DNA of 64,000 nucleotides. It comes from Schistocerca nitens (taxonomy: Eukaryota; Arthropoda; Insecta; Orthoptera; Acrididae). The position numbers and the translations under genes are program-made. The notes beneath the pieces were generated by a model. That model was not told the origin of the DNA. It made no database searches and saw only the letters and a list, made by a program, of their open reading frames with translations. The stretch is from positions 275,023,503-275,087,502 of the forward strand of contig NC_064622.1 in assembly GCF_023898315.1 (NCBI RefSeq), in the 5' to 3' direction. Shown in pieces: positions 53,717-63,914 of this stretch (position 1 is its first letter; each line of letters starts with the position of its first letter).

Positions 53717-54998
53717 TGGACCGTTTACCAATTGCGGAAAAGGTCGATATCGTGTTGATGTATGGCTATTGTGATCAAAATGCCCAACGGGCCTGTGCTA
53801 TGTAGGCTGCTCGGTATGCTGGACGACATCATCCAAGTGTCCGGACCGTTCGTCGGATAGTTACGTTATTTAAGGAGACAGGAAGTGTTCAACCACATGT
53901 GAAACGTCAACCACGACCTGAAACAAATGAAGATGCCCAAATAGGTGTTTTACCTGCTGTCGCGGCTAATCTGCACAGCAGTAGCAGACAAACTGCGCGA
54001 GAATCGGGAATCTCAAAAACGTCGGTGTTAAGAATGCTACATCAGCATCGATTGCACCCGTACAATATTTCTATGCACCAGGAATTGCATGGCGGCGACT
54101 TTGAACGTAGTGTACAGTTCTGCCACAGGGCACAAGAGAAATTACGGGACGATGACAGATTTTTTGCACACGTTCTATTTAGCAACGAAGCGTCATTCAC
54201 CAACAGCGGTAACGTAAACTGGCATAATATGCGCTGTTGGGCAACGGAAAATCCACAATGGCTGCGACAAGTGGAACATCAGCGACCTTGGCGGGTTAAT
54301 GTATGGTGCGGCATTATGGGAGGAAGGATAATTGGCCCCCATTTTATCGATGGCAATCTAAATGGTGCAATGTATGCTGATTTCCTACGTAATGTTCTAC
54401 CCATGTTACTATCAGATGTTTCGCTGCATGACAGAATGGCGATGTGCTTCCAACATGATGGTTGGTTCAAAATGGTTCAAATGGCTCTGAGCACTATGGG
54501 ACTCAACTGCTGAGGTCATTAGTCCCCTAGAACTTAGAACTAGTTAAACCTAACTAACCTAAGGACATCACAAACATCCATGCCCGAGGCAGGATTCGAA
54601 CCTGCGACCGTAGCGGTCTTGCGGTTCCAGACTGCAGCGCCTTTAACCGTACGGCCACTTCGGCCGGCCATGATGGTTGTCCGGCACATAGCTCACGTGC
54701 GGTTGAAGCGGTATTGAATAGCATATTTCATGACAGGTGGATTGGTCGTCGAAGCACCATACCATGGTCCGCACGTTCACCAGATCTGACGTCCCCGGAT
54801 TTCTTTCTGTGGGGAAAGTTGAAGGATATTTGCTATCGTGATGCACCGACAACGCTTGACAACATGCGCCAGCGCATTGTCAATGCATGTGCGAACATTA
54901 CGGAAGGCGAACTACTCGCTGTTGAGAGGAATGTCGTTACACGTATTGTCAAATGCATTGAGGTTGACGGACATCATTTTGAGCATTTATTGCATTAA
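53717..54998 (+). pseudogene. DD41D transposase, split by a SINE, first catalytic Asp changed to Asn
   Basis: Starts MDRLPIAEKVDIVLMYGY at 53717. An in-frame TAG lies at about 53803. HTH region: TARESGISKTSVLRMLHQH (54001-54060). The first catalytic box reads FSNEASFTN where family members have FSDEASFTN. MRCWATENPQWLRQ and VNVWCGIMGGRIIGPHFIDG follow. The second D is in CFQHDG, directly before the SINE; CPAHSSRA follows it. The third D is in SPDLTSPDFFLWGKLKD. With the SINE removed 41 residues separate the last two acidic residues (GAT at 54672 and 54798). Ends GHHFEHLLH. Confidence 0.88.
54465..54668 (-). mobile_element. tRNA-derived SINE, family A, with 11-bp TSD, inside the DD41D transposase
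   Basis: catgatggttg at 54454-54464 and 54669-54679. Full-length head and tail. The reading frame of the transposase is continuous when the SINE and one TSD copy are removed. Confidence 0.95.
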
Positions 54999-55589
54999 TG
55001 TGGTATTTACAGGTAATCACGCTGTAAAAGCATGCGTTCTCAGAAATGATAAGATCACAAAGGTACATTGGAACAACCGAAATAAAATGTTCAAACGTAC
55101 CTACGTTCTGTATTTTAATTTAAAAAACCTACCTGTTACCAAATGTTGGTCTAAAATTGTGAGCCGTATGTTTGTGACTATTACTGCACCATCTATCACA
55201 AAGCGAAAAAAGTGGTCCAACTAAAACATTCATATTTCTTTCCGTACTACACAAACACGTAATAAAAATGGTTTATCCTATTTAAAAAAAAAACGCAGTT
55301 GGTATCCGTTTGACCTATGGCAGCACCATCTAGCGAACCAACCATAGCGCCATCTGGTTTCCCCCTTCAAGCTAGACAAGGTTCGTTCTTTGTAATTTTT
55401 CCGTTTGACGCTTATTTCGTGAGATATTTGGCCCGGTCACGATCAATGGACCACCCTGCATATTGTAGATAAGTTTTGAATTTGTAAATAACTGTACTAT
55501 CCTGGATACAAAAATAGTAATAATTGTCACCACCATCGATGGGATACGCACACTCTCCATCATAATGTAACTTGCTTAATACAGATATA

Positions 55590-56210
55590 AACTATATGAT
55601 AATCAGTATCCACATACCTGTTAGGGGTTGGGCTGTGTCCACTCTCCGCCTTTATGGCGGCTTGAACTCCTCTGCGTACACTTCCAATGAGGTGTTTCAA
55701 TGTCTGTGGAGGAACTGCAGCCCATTCTACCTAAGAGCCGAAATCAAAGAATGCAGTCAGGACTTTGGGGTATTGAGTGAAGTCGACGTTCTGACTCGCC
55801 CATAGATGTTCCATTGGGTCCACATCGGGATTTTGGGCAGGACAGTCCATTTTAGGAACGTTGTTATAAGGAAACTGTATCTTCACAGCTGCTGCTTTAT
55901 GACAGGGTGCTTTGCCATGTTGATAGAAACAATCATAAACTCTCAACTGTTCCTCAGCTGTCCACAGTACACAACGCGAAAAAATGTTGACATATTTTTC
56001 CGTATATAGCGTTTTCCTAAGCGCCGTAAGGGGTCTACACAGCAATCACGAAAAACGCTTCCTTACCATAACACCACTCCACCGTACTTCATTATAGGTG
56101 CCTTACATGATGTCAGGTAATGTTCTCCAGACACTTGCCAAACCCAAATTCTTCCATAGGATTACCGCTCGCTATAGCTTGATCCATCTCACAAAATCAC
56201 TCGTTTCCAG
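55590..56210 (-). pseudogene. Tc1-like transposase fossil (third Tc1-type family)
   Basis: The minus-strand stretch 55731-56045 reads GKAPCHKAAAVKIQF, then YNNVPKMDCPAQNPDVDPME and HLWASQN, the Tc1 second and third catalytic region. The glutamate is kept; the aspartate before APCH is replaced (GKAPCH where DNAPCH or DGAPCH is usual). The right part (to 56210) retains degenerate N-terminal catalytic-domain sequence. A SINE follows. No terminal repeats were identified. Confidence 0.65.
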
Positions 56211-56212
56211 AT

Positions 56213-56412
56213 CGACCGCTGTGGCCGAGCGGTTCTAGGCGCTACAGTATGGAACCGCGCGACCGCTACGGTCGCAGGTTCGAATCTTGCCTCGGGAATG
56301 GATGTGTGTGATGTCTTTAGGTTAGTTAGGTTTAAGCAGTTCTAAGTTCTAGGGGACTGATGACCTCAGAAGTTAAGTCCCATAGTGCTGAGAGCCATTT
56401 GAACCATTTTTA
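56213..56412 (+). mobile_element. tRNA-derived SINE, family A
   Basis: Full head (cgctgtggccgagcggttct) and tail (gccatttgaaccattttt). It lies between the Tc1 fossil and the old mariner and may have inserted into either. TSD not clear. Confidence 0.88.
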
Positions 56413-56429
56413 GGAAAGTGCTGTACCAC

Positions 56430-56951
56430 CTCTCTTTAGAAGAGAATTTCAGAGACGCACCGTGAACCGGTAAAATCATGGCCACGATTTTATGGGACAC
56501 TAAAGGAGTTATTCTGTTTGAAGTTTTCAATAATGCTGCAACGATCAACTCTGAAGAGTATTGTGCTACCCTGGAAACTGAAGAAAAACTTCAGTGTGTT
56601 TGTAGCCACGAAAATGCGAACTAATTTCAGCTTCTCCATGACAACGCAATGCCTCACTCAAGTCTGAGCACCCGAGAGGAGCTCACAAAACATCATTCGA
56701 CTGACCTTCCTCCTCAACCCTGCAACCTGGATCTCGCAACTTCAGACTTCCGTTTGTTTGGCCCACTGAAGGACGCACTCTGCAGTAAGCAGTACTTGGA
56801 CCTTGGGGATGTTATTGGTGCAGCAAGGGGTTGTCTCCGACGTCGACCAGTAGAGTGGTACCTTGCAGGCACATAGGTCCTCCCAATAAGGTGGCACAAA
56901 GAGATCGTACTGGATGGAATGTTGAAAAATAGGGTTTCGTAGCAAAGGATA
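56430..56951 (+). pseudogene. old mariner copy, left part of a split element
   Basis: Aligns to the intact mariner at 2318-2815 (gtaaaatcatggccacgatt, atcaactctgaagagtattg, gcacccgagaggagctcaca, gacgtcgaccagtagagtgg). The second catalytic D is in HDNAMPH (about 56640). It ends near gtagcaaagga and resumes at 63915 after about 6.96 kb of nested insertions. Broken by many changes. Confidence 0.8.
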
Positions 56952-56955
56952 CTGG

Positions 56956-57234
56956 TCAGGCCCAACGGTTATGATTGATATCTGTGTCATTACTAGGCGT
57001 ATAGGCGTTATTGGATGCGGATATGGAAGGGCATGTGGTCAGCACATCGCTCTCCCGCCAGTTTTCGTGCCCGGAGCCGCTCTTTTTCGATCAAGTAGCT
57101 TCCCAACTGGCCTTACAAGGTTTGAGTGCGCCTTGCTTGGTAACAACACTCGGCAGACACGGATACACCCCTCTAAGTCCTTGCCAATCCCGGCAGCGCT
57201 TGAACTTAGGTGACCTAACGGGAACTGCAGCTAG
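56956..57234 (-). mobile_element. 5S rRNA-derived SINE, main part of a split copy
   Basis: On the minus strand: the 5S-like part (57000s to 57234, with gttcccgttaggtcacctaa and gttcaagcgctgccggg), then the tail with ttgatcgaaaaagagc and ccatatccgcatcc as in 32735-33062. The 5' tip continues at 63902-63914 after the LTR element. TSD ctgg at 56952-56955 and 63914-63917 within mariner sequence. Confidence 0.8.
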
Positions 57235-57247
57235 TGTGACGTCCCTT

Positions 57248-59198
57248 GTCATTCAGGTTCCTCAGCGGTTCATGTACCTCTACTAATTGAATTTCATTTC
57301 CTGTTGGTGCAAATGTATTACCCGCAAGTGCATTTCTCCCATCTGTCAACGGTATAGGTCTGGTAGATCCAGAAGACGTACCTGTAGTATTAGTGTTTGT
57401 CCAACCTACATCATTCATCTGATACGTTCCCCAATTTGATTTATTCAGTGGCTCCATAGGAGCGCAATTAATCATACGGCCATCGTCGCAACATGGATTG
57501 CTTGACGACTGCCGAACCACAAACTTTCTTTTCCTATTTGTATTTACACCGTTCACCTGTTGAAAACCTCCTGCTCCTGGTATTTGGTTATTATTTCCTA
57601 CGAAATTCCCTATAGAGTATTTGTAATTCATATTCCAATTTTGATTATTCTTTTGTGCGCGACCCACATGTCCACTACTGTTCTTAGAATTATTGTTACT
57701 TCGGTTAAAGTCTGGAGAATGACTATTACTTTGATTACCGTTATTCCATTGATTGCTCCACACATTATTCCTAGAATAATAATTACTATTTTTATTCGAC
57801 CATTGTCTCGCATCTTCCATCAGCATGTCGATCGAATCGATTACTGACAGAAATCGTTCTACACCACTATCGGGTACATGTATAAGTTTCTCTCTGATAT
57901 TAAAAGGTAATCTGCCTTTTAATATTCTAATAACTTCCCTACTAGAAATCGGTCCAGTCCAATAACGTGTCTTGTTGAAATAACGTTCAAAATATTGTCT
58001 CAATGTTTCTTTCTTTGAACTGTAAAATTCAGGCTGATAAACCTCCTTACGTAATCTCTCTTGTCTACTTATTGGCCAATATTTTGCTAGAAATTGTTTT
58101 TCAAATTCGGAACACGTATTGCAGGTTTCACTTTTATCAGCGGCCCACAATGCTGCTTCTCCCACAATTTTTGATACTATGAATTGTAGTTTGTCATACT
58201 CTGTCCAACTACGTGGAAATATACTTTGGGACTAATGTTCTTTTCACTCGAAAAAATAGGAAATTGTCTACTTTTGATAATACTATCTTCTACCTTTAAT
58301 GATGAAATACAACTTCTTTGAACATAGGGATCATCCTCTTAATCCGATTGGCTGTTTGCTTCCCATGGCTCACCTGTATACGCGCTATGTTGTACTCGCG
58401 GACGTTTTCTCTCGCAATTAGTTTTCGTATGCCTACCTATTTGTTCATTTTCCGGCTTAACATTACTGCTTGATTGTTGCTCCAAATCATTAACACGCCT
58501 AGTTAATCCCTCTATTTTTTCTGTAACACTGTAATGATTCTCAGTCAAGTTGTTAACCCTTTCCAATACGACTCCAAACTGTTCTGAAAAATTACATTTT
58601 CATGGATTTTGTCTATACGGTCAATAATTTTAACTTATTTTTCTCGATTAACTAATCTGGATTCTATATTATCAATTTTAATACCAACGTTAACCTACTG
58701 ATGAATAAACTTGTCCTCCCAATCAACGATCATTTTAACCTGTTGTGCAAATTTATTTTCTAAGGCACGTTGTTGATCCCTAAATTTGCCATGCTGCTCC
58801 AATATCCTAGCATCGATGGCAGATAATCTATTTTCTAACATCTCCCGCTGTTCAGATAATTTAGTATTTAAATCACCCAACATATTTAGCTTTGATAGTA
58901 TAGCACTAAGTACATCCAGATTTCCTGAACCAGTTTGTGCAACATTCATCATGCATTCATCGCCTGCTTTCTCCTTGGGATCAAAATTATTATCATCTAG
59001 TTCCATAACCTTACTTTCCATTCCAGAACCAGATACGCTAGGAGTAATAATTTGGTTCGACTCTGTAAACGATTCTCCTCCTAGGTTAAAGATTGTTCTG
59101 TTAATCTCCTCATGTTCAGATAATTCACTTAATTTATCACCAGATTCTGGAATGTTTTTCTCAAAATTGCTACGTAATCTCCTGCTTCGCTTTGACAT
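57248..59198 (-). pseudogene. gag gene of the LTR retrotransposon, broken into pieces
   Basis: Starts at the ATG at 59198 (MSKRSRRLRSN). The first piece (58695-59198) has an acidic N-terminus and a coiled coil (LSKLNMLGDLNTKLSEQREM region). The second (58339-58566) continues the coil. The third (57248-58165) is capsid-like: FEKQFLAKYWPISRQERL, LRQYFERYFNKTRYW, then an Asn-rich tail (NSNYYSRNNVWSNQWNNGN) without a CCHC knuckle. The frame breaks fall between the pieces. The gene ends where the 3' LTR remnant begins. The protein would have packaged its own RNA; I name no further function. Confidence 0.75.
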
Positions 59199-59232
59199 GA
59201 AGGAAAATCTTGTTAACTACGGTTTACTACAA

Positions 59233-60504
59233 TTGAAGGGCTTGGTGCAAGAAGGAGGCAGCTCCACTTTATGCAGTTTGTGGCAAATTAAAAGAAACGT
59301 TTTAAAAATTCAGTTTCACCAAAACGAAAAAATTGGCAGCCTTGTTTTAGGTTTTGGGGCATCTAATACTACTGACGAAAATACAAACAAATGCATGCAC
59401 TCAGGTAGGTGCAATAGAGTTTTGAATTTTGGAGCTGCCTCCGTTTTGCTCCAAAGTGAATGAAAAACTCTTTGTAGGACCTTTTCCTTCATAATTAACC
59501 ATATTTCAGTTTAAAAAAACATTTATTAATAAAGAAAGTACAACATTATTGGCATAATACATTAATTCTACAGTTCTTCTTTAGTCTTCTAGCTCCTCTT
59601 CAGTCACCTCAGGCCGTTAAAAGCATTAAATACGATGCCTTGCTTCGACGTCAAAGCCGGCCGGTGTGGCCGAGCGGTTCTAGGCGCTTCAGTCTGGAAC
59701 CGCGCGACCGCTACGGTCGCAGGTTCGAATCCTGCCTCGGGCATGGGTGTGTGTGGTGTCCTTAGGTTAGGTTTAAGTAGTTCTAAGTTCTAGAGGACTG
59801 ATGACCTCAGATGTTAAGTCCCATAGTGCTCAGAGCCATTGTTTTTTTCAACGTCATAGTTAGTGAAACACTTGTATTTGCAACTGAAATCATTACCTGT
59901 AGTCCCGCGAGGCATGTTTTTTTCACTCGTGCTCTTGTGCTTCTTTGGAAGTCAACCTTCCGCTGTTTTCATATGTTCCATTCCCATTGTTCCTTGTGCG
60001 ATCCTTTTTTTTCCTCTTCAGTGGTCCAACAACTGTGTCTCTGCTTCTTGAATCTTCTTCTGAATCAGTAGAAGTCTCATCACCACCAGGCCGTAGTTTT
60101 CTGAAGAGTCACAATTAAACGCTCTTTCCTCTTCTGTTTCGCTCATATTGACAGAAACCGTGAAATCAAATGACGATGAAGCCACAAAACAGATCGTAAA
60201 CCTGATAAAAAATATCCCTCACAGAGAACGCGTGATGTTTACACCGGTCTGCTGAACAATATGTAGTAACACCACCTGGCTTCTTGCTATTGTTTGGGGG
60301 AAGAAGCTCCCGGAGCTGCCTCTGTTTCATGCAAACTCGGAGTACAGGCACCTACAACTGTTGTATTTCTCTGAAACTAGTGGGTGGAGCTGCCTCTCTT
60401 GCACCAAACGAAGGGGTTTTTTTTTTTTTTTTGTATGTGATAGAATGTTCAACTCAATAGAGCCAAAAAGTGGAGCTGCCTCCTTCTTGCGCCAAACCCC
60501 TCAA
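59233..60504. mobile_element. non-autonomous DNA element with 35-bp terminal inverted repeats
   Basis: Left terminus 59233-59267 (ttgaagggcttggtgcaaga...) and right terminus 60470-60504 are inverted copies, 32 of 35 positions matching. The sub-motif ggagctgcctcc recurs inside near 59431, 60310 and 60384, so it has subterminal repeats. The length is 1272 bp including a SINE. No transposase frame is present. Target duplication is unclear, so the superfamily is unassigned. It lies in the leader of the LTR element, just upstream of gag. Confidence 0.75.
59654..59847 (+). mobile_element. tRNA-derived SINE, family A, with 10-bp TSD
   Basis: ttcgacgtca at 59644-59653 and ttcaacgtca at 59848-59857 flank it. 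Near-consensus head (gtggccgagcggttctagg). Inserted in the non-autonomous DNA element, so it is a younger layer. Confidence 0.92.
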
Positions 60505-60665
60505 TTACAATGTTCAAACGACACTACATATACTCCTACTTGACACAAGCACAATGAAAATCTCACTATTACCAATATGTCCATTATAATTATCCGGGCT
60601 GTTATGCCGTGGTCGGTTGATGAATTCCGTATTGTTTCCCAACGTTTAGAAACGAAAATGGTAGT

Positions 60666-61400
60666 TTGGGTCACTCAGTGTACCGCAAACCCACGCACAC
60701 GGACCGTTATTTGCACCGGGATTCGAACCACCACCCACAACAGAAGCGGGGTGTTATCAAGACGTTAGCGGACAGAGCTAGAAATATTTGTGAACCTGAG
60801 TTGCTCGACGCTGAGATGGAACATCTCCACAATGCACTAACGAAGAACGGATATTCGTCCGCCGAAATAAAACGTGCGTTGAGGCAGCCACGCAGAAATC
60901 ATACTGACGTACAGGCTACTGCAAAATCTAAGGTTTTCCTGCCGTTTGTTAAAAATGTAACGGAAAGAATAGGGAGGATCTTGACGAAGCGGAATATTAC
61001 CGTAATTTACAAGTCCACCAGGAAGATACAGGAATACCTTAGGCCTGCCAAGGACGCTCGCAAACCATTGGAAAAATCTGGAGTGTATAGGATCCCTGCA
61101 GCTGTGGTGATGTTTATGTGGGTACCACCAAAAGAACTGTTTCTAAACGTTTGGAAGAGCACAAGGGAAATAGAAGAGGAGAAACGGAACGATCAGCTGT
61201 TGCGGAGCATGCTTTCCAGCCAGGGAACCACAATATTCGTTTCGAGGAGACGCAAGTACTAACGGCCACGAGCGGATACTACGAAAGGCTCTACAGGGAG
61301 GCAATGGAAATCGCTAAACACCCAAATAATTTCAACCGAAAGGAGGAGGGCGTCAAATTAAACGGTATATGGATGCCGGTGTTAAAGAAGATGTGTACCA
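60666..61400 (+). pseudogene. PLE ORF remnant: linker and GIY-YIG endonuclease, frameshifted
   Basis: Begins MGHSVYRKPTHTDRYLH, which matches the linker after the RT of the PLE at 24505-25690, so the RT is cut off at that point. FLPFVKNVTERIGRIL follows. The GIY-YIG part starts GVYRIP in the first frame and continues after a shift near 61110 as VGTTKRTVSKRLEEH and KSAVAEH-like RSAVAEHAFQ (61118-61400). Inactive. Confidence 0.85.
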
Positions 61401-61582
61401 CTCGTCCACTACTGGGTGATGGCAACGGCGATCGACGGCGACGGACAGCGGCCAATTGCACTGACGTTTTCAAAACACGTGACGTCACGCCGCGGCGCGG
61501 GGGCGCGCGGACACGGAATTTAGCGGCAGTCAGTAGCGAGCCAGTGTGTGTGTTGGACCTTCCATCAAGCTACGGACCCCCT

Positions 61583-61613
61583 TGAAGATGTCTCCCGCAG
61601 TCGGAGACGAAAC
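61583..61613 (+). ncRNA. hammerhead-like core in a PLE 3' end
   Basis: UGAAGA at 61583-61588 preceded by U rather than C, then a perfect 6-bp stem GUCUCC (61590-61595) with GGAGAC (61603-61608), then GAAAC at 61609-61613. This is the best stem II of the four cores seen in this window. Location next to the PLE terminal repeat agrees with the known occurrence of hammerheads in these elements. Stems I and III are not shown. Confidence 0.5.
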
Positions 61614-61725
61614 GTTGGGAAACAATACGGAATTCATCAACCGGCCACGGCATAACAGCCCGGATAATTATAATGGACATGATATTTCCGGCCGTGGAAG
61701 TTTACATTTTAGTATTACCAATATG

Positions 61726-62033
61726 GTAAAATAATGAAAAATACCGTACCTGAATAACCGCTTATTTTGATTTGTGCTTACTGTTGGTCGTGTATTTGGG
61801 GTTGTTGCAGCTTCGCCCACGTCCCTGCCGGCAGCTTGTGTCGCTGTCTCGACCGACGTTCTGCTCTCGAACAGTTCTCCGACGCGTTGCGTCGCTCCGT
61901 CTGCAGATATCTCGTAGTCGCGAAGCGTTGACCCTCACGTGGCAGTCGCATAGGCGTCGAGCTGCGCACGTTGTCTCTGCCGCCGTCGTCGATGTGAAGC
62001 GCCAAACGATGTGTAGTCCGGCGTCGTCAGGCC
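61726..62033 (-). other. leader (5' untranslated region) of the LTR retrotransposon
   Basis: GC-rich sequence between the primer-binding site and the PLE insertion. An open stretch (61778-62005, minus) has no motif and is probably fortuitous. Confidence 0.5.
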
Positions 62034-62050
62034 TCGCGTTGTAGGCGCCA
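62034..62050 (-). promoter_or_regulatory. probable primer-binding site
   Basis: On the minus strand TGGCGCCTACAACGCGA follows the LTR end (ACGTCACA) after two bases. TGGCGCC is a usual start for tRNA primer-binding sites. The specific tRNA is not assigned. Confidence 0.7.
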
Positions 62051-62454
62051 GCTGTGACGTCCCTTCCCTCCTCCTACACTCGCCGGGAAGAGACGCGACT
62101 CGTACCGATGTTCGTCCCCGTCGGTGTGACGTTGAACAGCGCCTGTAACTCTCGTAAGAACAAAACTCCTCGCGTGGTTTAGAAATATTCATTTACCTGT
62201 CCGCAACAGTCTTCTCAGTTTGTGCGAACTGGTGAACTGCAATCGTATATTATTATTTTTTTATGCCCGGTTAGTTCCGTGATGAAATAAAATCTTGTTT
62301 CTTGATTTCATCATTACGGTCGTTTTTCCCATCATACAAAGCGAGGGTGGAAATTTGCTGTCTACTATTCCGTTGCTATGCCGTTGCTACGGCCAGTTAT
62401 TAACAACGGTCCGACGTAACTCCAGAGATAACTTATGTTGGAGTAAATGTTTAG

Positions 62455-62740
62455 CTTGAGGAACTATACCAGCAGCCCAACATAGCAGGAACTGTGCAGT
62501 GGGCCGGCCATGTAGTCCGGATCGAGGATCACAGATGGCCTCGGAAGCTCCTGGATTTCACACCTACAGGAAAGAGACCGCCAGGGAGACCCAAGAAGCG
62601 TTGGAGGGATGGACTGCATGAAGATTTAAGCCAAGTTCAATAGATGTGAACGGATGGCGGATAGCAGCAATGGACAGAATAAAGTGGAGGAGGAAACTTG
62701 TAAATGCGTGCGGTCCACTGGGCCTGATCACGTAGTATTA
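62455..62740 (+). mobile_element. LINE C-terminal fragment within the LTR
   Basis: Reads QWAGHVVRIEDHRWPRKLLD, then TPTGKRPPGRPKKRWRDG, the end of an endonuclease-type LINE reverse transcriptase protein (compare GHVLRH and GRPRDEYTK at 46585-47352). No TSD was identified. Whether it inserted in the LTR or was captured is unknown. Confidence 0.65.
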
Positions 62741-63574
62741 GTAGTTAAATACGCCGTAATACTGGTTTAAACTAATCACTCTTCACTGTCCATTATTCAT
62801 GTACTCGCTTAATCACTTAAAATGTTTAAAGAGTTAGGCGACACGTAAGATTTATCTTTTGATTCAGATCTTATTGATCTTTCTGTAATTAATTGTTTGT
62901 TCCTACAACACACGCACACCGATAAGTCATTCAAGATTAACTTCTGTTCAGTTCAGTAATCGTGACGCTGACGGCAAGTTTTGACTAATCGGCGTACTTG
63001 TCTTTCTTCGCGTCTTCGTTTTATTGTGTCCTACTCAATACCACGAATTGTTTTTCTGTCGTTGATCCATTGCCCTCAAGGTTTGTAACTGTTCATCAGT
63101 ACGGAGGCCAAGTCCGATAAACCAATATGACTCAATTGAAGTCTAACACTCGTCTTACTATACCGTCGCGTTGAGAACGGTAAAGGTTAACTTTCATCAG
63201 TCGTAAGCCTGAGCAAGACTTCAGTCTCTACCTCACGTATTATCAAACTTCCAAAACTGAAACAATCTAACAGCGTTTGCGTCCAGACAACTATCGGAAA
63301 AGTACTGTAGAGTGACTAAAGAGCAACCAACTGAACATTTCCATATCCGAGTTGCACTGTAGTCGCATTGAATTTCCTTTTCGCTGCGGCTACAACTCTC
63401 TTCCATGGTAAATGTTATCTTTGACTGAATTACTTTCTTGGATTTAACCTTCGTTCATATCATTTTGAATTTATTCTATAGATGTTTGATAGAGAATCTA
63501 GGATAATCCTTTCCTTTTATCTCCCCTTTTTGTGTGCTATTATCAATAATTAAATAATATAGGTGTTAATCAAA
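62741..63574. other. LTR sequence without further features
   Basis: No gene. Part of the LTR between the LINE fragment and SINE; promoter elements were not located with confidence. Confidence 0.5.
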
Positions 63575-63771
63575 GCCGGCCGTGGTGGTCTCACGGTTCT
63601 AGGCGCGCAGTCCGGAACCGTGCGACTGCTACGGTCGCAGGTTCGAATCCTGCCTCGGGCATGGATGTGTGTGATGTCCTTAGGTTAGTTAGGTTTACGT
63701 AGTTCTAAGTTCTAGGGGACTGACAACCACAGCAGTTGAGTCCCATAGTGCTCAGAGCCATTTGAACCATT
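63575..63771 (+). mobile_element. tRNA-derived SINE, family A, with 11-bp TSD
   Basis: tgttaatcaaa at 63564-63574 and 63772-63782. Full head and tail, in the LTR. Confidence 0.93.
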
Positions 63772-63901
63772 TGTTAATCAAAATATTACCAATTTAGATT
63801 TTATCGTCAATAGTTGCCGTCAATGTCAAGATGACTCAATTCCCTACTTTAAGTTTCCACAAAGTTTGTTAATTGGGGTTTTCTCTCCTTGGGGCGTTAC
63901 A

Positions 63902-63914
63902 CAAGGCCGTTGGC
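63902..63914 (-). mobile_element. 5' tip of the split 5S rRNA-derived SINE
   Basis: Minus strand GCCAACGGCCTTG resembles the start of 5S rRNA (GCCAACG...). It completes the SINE at 56956-57234 on the other side of the LTR element. Confidence 0.7.

Larger units (their letters stand above)
53359..55460 (+). mobile_element. DD41D mariner-type element with inverted repeats of about 290 bp
   Basis: Left arm about 53359-53645 and right arm about 55172-55460 are inverted copies: gtggtccattgat, tcacgaaataagc, tgccataggtcaaacggata, aagaaatatgaatgttttag and ggaccacttttttcgctttg. TA is at 53357-53358 and 55461-55462. The transposase lies between and is split by a SINE. Most mariners have terminal repeats under 40 bp, so these are unusually long. 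Confidence 0.9.
60580..61712 (+). mobile_element. Penelope-like element, truncated, with inverted 70-bp ends and 13-bp TSD
   Basis: The TSD tattaccaatatg is at 60567-60579 and 61713-61725. The first 68 bp (60580-60647) are the inverted copy of 61610-61677. The 3' region carries a hammerhead-like motif. The ORF lacks the reverse-transcriptase catalytic part. Length 1133 bp. Inserted in the leader of the LTR retrotransposon. Confidence 0.88.
57235..63901 (-). mobile_element. LTR retrotransposon (Gypsy-like), internally deleted, with nested insertions
   Basis: The right edge reads, on the element strand, TGTAACGCCCC (63901 leftward), a classic LTR start; the left edge ends AAGGGACGTCACA at 57235. 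The TSD is 4 bp, ctag at 57231-57234 and caag (one mismatch) at 63902-63905, inside a 5S SINE. Order on its strand: LTR, primer-binding site, leader with a PLE and a small DNA element, gag, then a deletion that removed pol and nearly all of the 3' LTR, leaving about 13 bp. Confidence 0.8.
62053..63901 (-). repeat. 5' LTR of the retrotransposon, with LINE and SINE fragments inside
   Basis: On the minus strand starts TGTAACGCCCC at 63901 and ends GGGACGTCACA at 62053. The length is 1849 bp; subtracting a SINE (63575-63771 with its TSD) and a LINE fragment (62455-62740) leaves about 1.35 kb. Only the last 13 bp of the matching 3' LTR survive at 57235-57247. Confidence 0.75.

Noticed and set aside
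57560..57847. Hydrophobic 95-codon plus-strand frame that looks like a membrane protein
   Set aside because: Antisense to the Asn-rich gag tail; Asn/Tyr codons read as Ile/Val on the other strand.
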